From JAIBDK01 sp965261915 (GTDB taxonomy: Bacteria > Pseudomonadota > Gammaproteobacteria > Arenicellales > Poriferihabitantaceae): DNA of 16,717 nucleotides. Made by a program: the position numbers and the translations under genes. Of the stretch, positions 12,286 through 16,717 are shown piece after piece. A model generated the notes under the pieces. That model saw only the letters and a program-made list of their open reading frames with translations, was not told the DNA's origin and did no database searches. The DNA lies in contig CBDHDW010000001.1 of assembly GCA_965261915.1 (NCBI GenBank), positions 1-16,717 of the forward strand, given 5' to 3'. The stretch's first letter is position 1. Each line of letters starts with the position of its first letter.

Positions 12286-12286
12286 C

Positions 12287-13297
12287 ATGAAAAAGACAAC
12301 TCAAATTGCGACTGACCGCGCCTATGACCAGACGAAAACCGTGTTGCCTGCGGAAGTGGCGCGGGGTGTCTACATGCAGAATGTACCGAGCCTCCGCGCC
12401 CTCAAATTGATGCATCTGATGATCGCAAAAGCAGGGGGCCGCATGGCCGAACCCGTGCGCCACGAGTTCAGGCTTGCCGACATCCGCCAGATCAAGGGGA
12501 TGAAGAACCACGACAAGGAAAGCCTCAAGCCGCTGTTTGAAGAATTGCGCGCCGCCGTGCTGACCTATGACGACACCGAGGCCATGCGCTACACCATCGG
12601 CGGGCTACTGGATCAAGCCGTAGTGGATTACCGCCATAAAGAAAGCGGCGATATTCTGGTGTCGTGGTATTTTGGGCGCATGTTCATCGACATGGCCGCG
12701 AAGTCGAACCACTGGGCCATTCTCGACCGCCAGACGGCCTTTGCTATGACCTCGAAATATTCCGTTTTGCTGTTCCAATATTTTGCCAGCCTGCAACACC
12801 TCGACCACAAAACGGGCGAAGTGTTTACGGTGGGGCAACTCCGCGCAATGTTGGGTGTGCCAGAAGGTAAACTAAAAACATGGAATGAAATGAATCGTTA
12901 TGCCTTTAAGCCCGCTATTTCAGAAATAAATCAACTGGCTAGGTTCACTTTGACCGCCACGCCGCGCAAGATTGGGCGCACGGTTGCCAGTGTCGAAATT
13001 TCATGGGAACCAAAGCCTGACCCGACCGAGGTCAAACGCGAACTGGACAGGCCCAAGGCAGGCCGAAAATCCCGACGCAACGGCACCGCAGAAACGCCCG
13101 TTGTGGCCTTCCCTGCCTCTGGTGGGGTGAAATACACAGACCCTTGGAACGCAATCCGTATGGGAAATTGCAATTGGGACCAGACCGTTGTCGCCGACAG
13201 CTTCCGCGCCTTTCTCAACACCCGCAAGATCAAGCTGGATGCCAAAAACATTGAAAATCTGTTTGAAACATTTTGCAAAAAACTGCCGAATATGTAA
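12287..13297 (+). CDS. rep: Rep_3/RepB-family initiator (copy B)
   Basis: Identical protein to 4820-5830. Confidence 0.93.
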   Translation: MKKTTQIATDRAYDQTKTVLPAEVARGVYMQNVPSLRALKLMHLMIAKAGGRMAEPVRHEFRLADIRQIKGMKNHDKESLKPLFEELRAAVLTYDDTEAMRYTIGGLLDQAVVDYRHKESGDILVSWYFGRMFIDMAAKSNHWAILDRQTAFAMTSKYSVLLFQYFASLQHLDHKTGEVFTVGQLRAMLGVPEGKLKTWNEMNRYAFKPAISEINQLARFTLTATPRKIGRTVASVEISWEPKPDPTEVKRELDRPKAGRKSRRNGTAETPVVAFPASGGVKYTDPWNAIRMGNCNWDQTVVADSFRAFLNTRKIKLDAKNIENLFETFCKKLPNM

Positions 13298-13298
13298 T

Positions 13299-13319
13299 GG
13301 CAATTCGAAACATATTGCC
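13299..13319. promoter_or_regulatory. Inverted repeat GGCAAT/ATTGCC (copy B)
   Basis: As 5832-5852. Confidence 0.45.
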
Positions 13320-13353
13320 GAATAAAACCCGCTTTGCTACCGAAAGTTAACCC

Positions 13354-13701
13354 ATGACAAAACTCAGCCTAACACAGTCTGCCGCGCATGTCGGAAAATC
13401 AAAGGCAGCCCTGTCCAAGGCCATAAAGACGGGTCGTTTGACAGCGATAAAGGTCGGTAATGCTTACGAGATTGATATTTCCGAGTTAACAAGGGTTTAC
13501 CCTGTAAAGCGGGGCTCTGTTCCCGAGAGTATACCCTTGGCAACCGTCTTGGAAAACCAGAACAAGCTGTTGCAAGAAGCCCTTGACCGCGAACGGGAAA
13601 TATCAGACGACTATCGCGCACGGCTGGATGCTGCGGATACCAGAGTAACCGCTTTATTAACTAACCAGACCCCGAGAAAAAGATTCTTCGGGATATTTTA
13701 G
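13354..13701 (+). CDS. HTH/coiled-coil protein (copy B)
   Basis: Identical protein to 5887-6234. Confidence 0.7.
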   Translation: MTKLSLTQSAAHVGKSKAALSKAIKTGRLTAIKVGNAYEIDISELTRVYPVKRGSVPESIPLATVLENQNKLLQEALDREREISDDYRARLDAADTRVTALLTNQTPRKRFFGIF

Positions 13702-13715
13702 GACGAGATTCAGAT

Positions 13716-14420
13716 ATGCGTAAAATCATCCAAGCGGCGGCAATCATCCTTGCATTGCTCCCATCCGCAACCATGGCACAGGATTTTGAGGCTGGGGTTG
13801 AGGCATACCATCGCGGTGATTATGAAACAGCCCTGAAAGAGTTTAGGCCGCTGGCCGACCAAGGCGACACCCGCGCGCAGGGCAACCTTGGCGTGATGTA
13901 CGGCAACGGCAGGGGCGTGACGCAGGATTACGCCGAGGCCGTCAGGTGGTACAGGATGGCAGCCGAACAAGGCGACGCATCCGCGCAGGGCAACCTTGGC
14001 GTGATGTACGGCAACGGCAGGGGCGTGACGCAGGATTACGCCGAGGCCGTCAGGTGGTACAGGATGGCAGCCGAACAAGGCGACGCATCCGCGCAGTTCA
14101 ACCTTGGCGTGATGTACGGCAACGGCAGGGGCGTGACGCAGGATTACGCCGAGGCCGTCAGGTGGTACAGGCTGGCCGCAGAACAAGGCAACGCAGTAGC
14201 GCAGGGCAACCTTGGCGTGATGTACGGCCTCGGCGAGGGCGTGGCGCAGGATTATGCACGCGCGCATATGTGGGCCAATATTGCGAGTGCAAACGGGAAA
14301 GATCGCGCTGAAAAATTAAGGGATATTTTAGCAGCTGACATGACCCCAGCCGACATTTCCAAAGCACAGGCAATGGCCCGTAAGTGTTTGGAAAGCGGCT
14401 ATAAAAACTGCGGGGGTTGA
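13716..14420 (+). CDS. Secreted Sel1-repeat protein (copy B)
   Basis: Identical protein to 6249-6953, with the same number of 108-bp repeats (13875-14306). Confidence 0.9.
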   Translation: MRKIIQAAAIILALLPSATMAQDFEAGVEAYHRGDYETALKEFRPLADQGDTRAQGNLGVMYGNGRGVTQDYAEAVRWYRMAAEQGDASAQGNLGVMYGNGRGVTQDYAEAVRWYRMAAEQGDASAQFNLGVMYGNGRGVTQDYAEAVRWYRLAAEQGNAVAQGNLGVMYGLGEGVAQDYARAHMWANIASANGKDRAEKLRDILAADMTPADISKAQAMARKCLESGYKNCGG

Positions 14421-14459
14421 GGTTGTTTGTTGTTGGCCAAGCCCCTGATCGACGGCGCA

Positions 14460-14476
14460 AAATTGTCGGACAATTT
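14460..14476. promoter_or_regulatory. Palindrome AAATTGTC-G-GACAATTT (copy B)
   Basis: As 6993-7009. Confidence 0.6.
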
Positions 14477-14533
14477 GAAATATTTTGCAAGGGCGTCAGC
14501 CTGTAACGTAATGACAACACAAGGAAAAATGAT

Positions 14534-14758
14534 ATGTCTGACAACGTGACAAACGAGCTACTTCTTGAGCATATGAAGGCTATTCAGAACCGCCTGTCCA
14601 ATCTCGAAAATGGACAGGCCGACATCAAAACCACGCTTGTTAGTATGCAACAGCATATGGTCGGTTTTATGACCAACACCTCAGCCCACGAAAGTGCCAT
14701 TACCAACATGCAAGTACGCCTTGACCGCATCGAGCGCAGGCTTGAACTCCATGACTAG
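14534..14758 (+). CDS. Small coiled-coil protein (copy B)
   Basis: Identical protein to 7067-7291. Confidence 0.72.
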   Translation: MSDNVTNELLLEHMKAIQNRLSNLENGQADIKTTLVSMQQHMVGFMTNTSAHESAITNMQVRLDRIERRLELHD

Positions 14759-14948
14759 CGATATTGTAAAACGCGCCCCGGTGCAAAAATGGTGGTGCAG
14801 CCTGACCAACAAAAAACGCAGGTGGCACAGCAGCCAGCCCTACGCTTTTACACAGAAAGACGGGCTTAAAATTGCCCTTTCCGAGCGTGAAATTGCAACG
14901 GCTGCCTATGCTGAAATCAAGCGCGGAAAGCCGCCAGCCAAAGCCTAA
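14751..14948 (+). CDS. 65-aa basic protein (spans the B/C junction)
   Basis: Identical to 7284-7481. The B/C boundary used here is only the point matching base 1 of the window. Confidence 0.6.
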   Translation: MTSDIVKRAPVQKWWCSLTNKKRRWHSSQPYAFTQKDGLKIALSEREIATAAYAEIKRGKPPAKA

Positions 14949-15021
14949 ACCATACCCGCCAGTTTGAAACATTTTGCCAAGGTGAGCCTGTAACACAAAT
15001 AAAACACAAGGAAAAATTGAT

Positions 15022-15117
15022 ATGACCAACAACGTGATAAACGAGCTTCTGCTAGACCATATGAAGGCAGTGCACACTGAACTCGCGTCAATGCGGAAAT
15101 ACGCGGGAGTGGTTTGA
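15022..15117 (+). pseudogene. Truncated coiled-coil paralogue (copy C)
   Basis: As 7555-7650. Confidence 0.65.
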
Positions 15118-15118
15118 T

Positions 15119-15376
15119 ATGCCAGGATATATGAGTATTGCAGATTGTCCATGTGGGTACCACTCTTCTTCTTTGTCGCACGGCATACGCCACACTGGAG
15201 TGTGTCTTGTAGTCGCATATGCTAAAGATCGCCGAGAAGTGATTTCGCTCGAAAAAACTGAGGCAAAACTACAAGGACTGGAATTTATCCAAGAAATGCC
15301 CGTTGGCGCGGGATATCGCTGCCCCGTTTGTGGAAACCAAACGCTTACATTCACGGACGAGGGCTGCTGGGATTAG
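15119..15376 (+). CDS. 85-aa Cys-rich protein (copy C)
   Basis: Intact, identical to 7652-7909. Confidence 0.68.
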   Translation: MPGYMSIADCPCGYHSSSLSHGIRHTGVCLVVAYAKDRREVISLEKTEAKLQGLEFIQEMPVGAGYRCPVCGNQTLTFTDEGCWD

Positions 15377-15388
15377 CACTGCCACCTA

Positions 15389-15436
15389 CCTATCAGGCTC
15401 AATCCAATATACCCACGCACGAAAGGGGCAGCTTGC
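15389..15436. repeat. Direct repeat R1 (copy C)
   Basis: As 7922-7969. Confidence 0.85.
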
Positions 15437-15477
15437 GCCACAGGGCAGCGTCTAGCCGCAGAGCAGGGGGAAAGATG

Positions 15478-15897
15478 TTAAAGTTTTCGAAAAATATTAT
15501 GTAGCGCGTTTGGTAAATATTTTCGTGATAACGCAAGAGTTCTGTAACTATAACTTTGCCCCAGACCTCTCGTTCCTTCTGCCACCAGTCTTTCATTGTG
15601 TGAGAGTCCGTAAATAATTTTTTTTGGAAGATTGAAATAGTCAGCGAGTTCAGAAACCTCATTTTCTGACAAGTTCAAAAAAGAACGGCGTGGGGAAACA
15701 AGATGAACAATACCAGCTACGACATTGGTGTAGGCCCACCATTAGCCATTCTCGCCGACTAGTATGTGATAGCCGTCTTTATCATCTTTGCATGCTCTCT
15801 TATATGATTTTTGAGCTTTTTTTAGATTGTAGAAGTCCACATATGTTAAAATATTTTGATTCTTATCTTTTAACATCACCAAACAAATTGGGTGCAT
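15478..15897 (-). pseudogene. Unknown gene split by in-frame TAA (copy C)
   Basis: As 531-950; stop at 15744-15742. Confidence 0.6.
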
Positions 15898-15951
15898 AAC
15901 AATTTCCAATCCTCTGCGTCTGATCCAAAACTAGTTTTCAATATCAGCATC

Positions 15952-16275
15952 TTATGCAAGCTTTGCAGAAACAAAGCGGTTTAAGCTTATACCTTGTTCT
16001 GCGGCCTGAATCGCAAGATTTCTATGCTGCTCAGGCGGCAAGCGTACCATAAATTTACCACTATAGGTTTTCCCTGCAAATGGTTCAGGGATTGGCTCGC
16101 CGTTCTCTGCCATATCCTCTACAACGTCACCAACCAGCAGAACCAAACCTTCTAACGCGCATAGGGGTTTTTCCGCAAGGTAAGACAGGCTGGAAAACTC
16201 GGCACACTGCGCAACGTGTTCTCCATCCTCTTCCGACCATGTGACGCGATATGTGTAATGTTTGTGGTCAACCAT
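15952..16275 (-). CDS. hicB: HicB-type antitoxin (copy C)
   Basis: Identical protein to 1005-1328. Confidence 0.88.
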   Translation of the reverse strand: MVDHKHYTYRVTWSEEDGEHVAQCAEFSSLSYLAEKPLCALEGLVLLVGDVVEDMAENGEPIPEPFAGKTYSGKFMVRLPPEQHRNLAIQAAEQGISLNRFVSAKLA

Positions 16276-16526
16276 TAGCCTTCCTCCTCTCGTTTTTTAA
16301 TTGCAGTTAATACTTGTTTGACTTGATAAATCTTGGCTTTTCCGTCCTTGCCTTTTTGTATATTTACGCGCGGATCACCCTGCCACGGCATTTTATAAAC
16401 ATGGTGGCTCGTGCCCTTGTTTCGCGGCTCTCCAAAATAATGCAGACATATTTTTGCAAGCTCTGAAAACCGCACGTTCTTCGGTGACTTTTCCATGTCT
16501 TTTAGTATTTTATCTACTTTAGCCAT
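16275..16526 (-). CDS. hicA: HicA-type toxin (copy C)
   Basis: Identical protein to 1328-1579. Confidence 0.9.
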   Translation of the reverse strand: MAKVDKILKDMEKSPKNVRFSELAKICLHYFGEPRNKGTSHHVYKMPWQGDPRVNIQKGKDGKAKIYQVKQVLTAIKKREEEG

Positions 16527-16531
16527 ACTAA

Positions 16532-16560
16532 ATCATAGTATCATTATTGATATTATTCAA
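16532..16560 (-). promoter_or_regulatory. hicAB promoter (copy C)
   Basis: As 1585-1613. Confidence 0.65.
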
Positions 16561-16610
16561 GATTCCATTATTCCAGCAGATCACCACATAGGAACAACTC
16601 GTGGGCTAGT

Positions 16611-16629
16611 AAGAAAATCCCGCTTGATG
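16611..16629. repeat. 19-bp repeat S1 (copy C)
   Basis: As 1664-1682. Confidence 0.7.
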
Positions 16630-16673
16630 CTGGGGAGGAGCCGTCCATTCCATTACCTTTGATGGGATAGACC

Positions 16674-16717
16674 CCTATCAGGCTCAATCCAATACTGCCT
16701 GAAAAGCGAAAGGGGCA
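16674..16717. repeat. Direct repeat R2, cut by the window end (copy C)
   Basis: First 44 bases of R2. The window ends inside the right block, which is shared with R1. Confidence 0.8.

Larger units (their letters stand above)
7453..14919. repeat. Plasmid unit, copy B (complete, 7,467 bp)
   Basis: Complete middle copy, best used as the reference unit: it has the intact 85-aa Cys-rich gene and four VNTR units. Copy C repeats its first 1,798 bases at a constant offset of 7,467. Confidence 0.97.
14920..16717. repeat. Plasmid unit, copy C (partial)
   Basis: Third copy, cut off by the window end inside direct repeat R2, after hicA. It has the intact form of the 85-aa gene, as in copy B, and does not reach the VNTR. 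Confidence 0.97.

Overview
The window is one circular-plasmid-like sequence written out about 2.24 times head to tail. The unit is 7,467 bp. Copy A is 1-7452, copy B is 7453-14919 and copy C is partial, 14920-16717. All positions I compared between B and C are offset by exactly 7,467. Copy A differs from B by a 28-bp deletion at 380/381 and one extra 13-bp tandem unit near 3640-3704 (-28 +13 = -15, hence 7,452). I saw no other difference, but I did not align every base. The likely explanation is a small plasmid that an assembler did not circularise, or a genuine plasmid multimer; the sequence alone cannot decide.

The unit is a small iteron plasmid. Its initiator is a Rep_3/RepB-type protein preceded by three 21-bp iterons, with iteron half-sites pointing the other way over the rep promoter. 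The style of Rep, the small coiled-coil genes and the Sel1 protein suggest an alphaproteobacterium, probably Rhodobacterales; this is inference and only moderately sure. I see no rRNA, tRNA, CRISPR, transposase, mobilisation, ParA/ParB or resolvase gene.

Layout of one unit (copy A numbers unless stated). (1) 3152-4819 is a 1.7-kb gene-free, structure-rich region: a decayed 58-codon reading frame, four hairpins, three copies of a 36-bp element and a fourth core, a 13-bp VNTR, two degenerate 150-bp tandem repeats, a short AT-rich repeat and the iterons. (2) 4820-7481, rightward: rep, a helix-turn-helix/coiled-coil protein, a secreted Sel1-repeat protein, a 74-aa coiled-coil protein and an overlapping 65-aa basic protein. 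(3) Copy B 7555-7909, rightward: a truncated 31-codon paralogue of the coiled-coil gene followed by an 85-aa Cys-rich protein. (4) 531-1579, leftward: a gene broken by one in-frame stop, then hicB and hicA, bracketed by two ~50-bp direct repeats. (5) 1870-3151, leftward: an XRE-type regulator and an overlapping PemK/MazF-like toxin, bracketed by a 19-bp direct repeat that lies inside related decayed reading frames.

How it may work: Rep binds the iterons and probably represses its own leaderless promoter. The HTH/coiled-coil protein next to rep is a likely replication accessory factor. With no partition or multimer-resolution gene visible, two toxin-antitoxin modules (HicAB and XRE-PemK) are the obvious maintenance functions. 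The toxin-antitoxin half is visibly more AT-rich than rep and looks acquired. Less expected features are the paired GATCTG/CAGATC hairpins with 14-nt loops, the repeated 36-bp element, and recurring rep 3'-end sequence in front of the coiled-coil genes.
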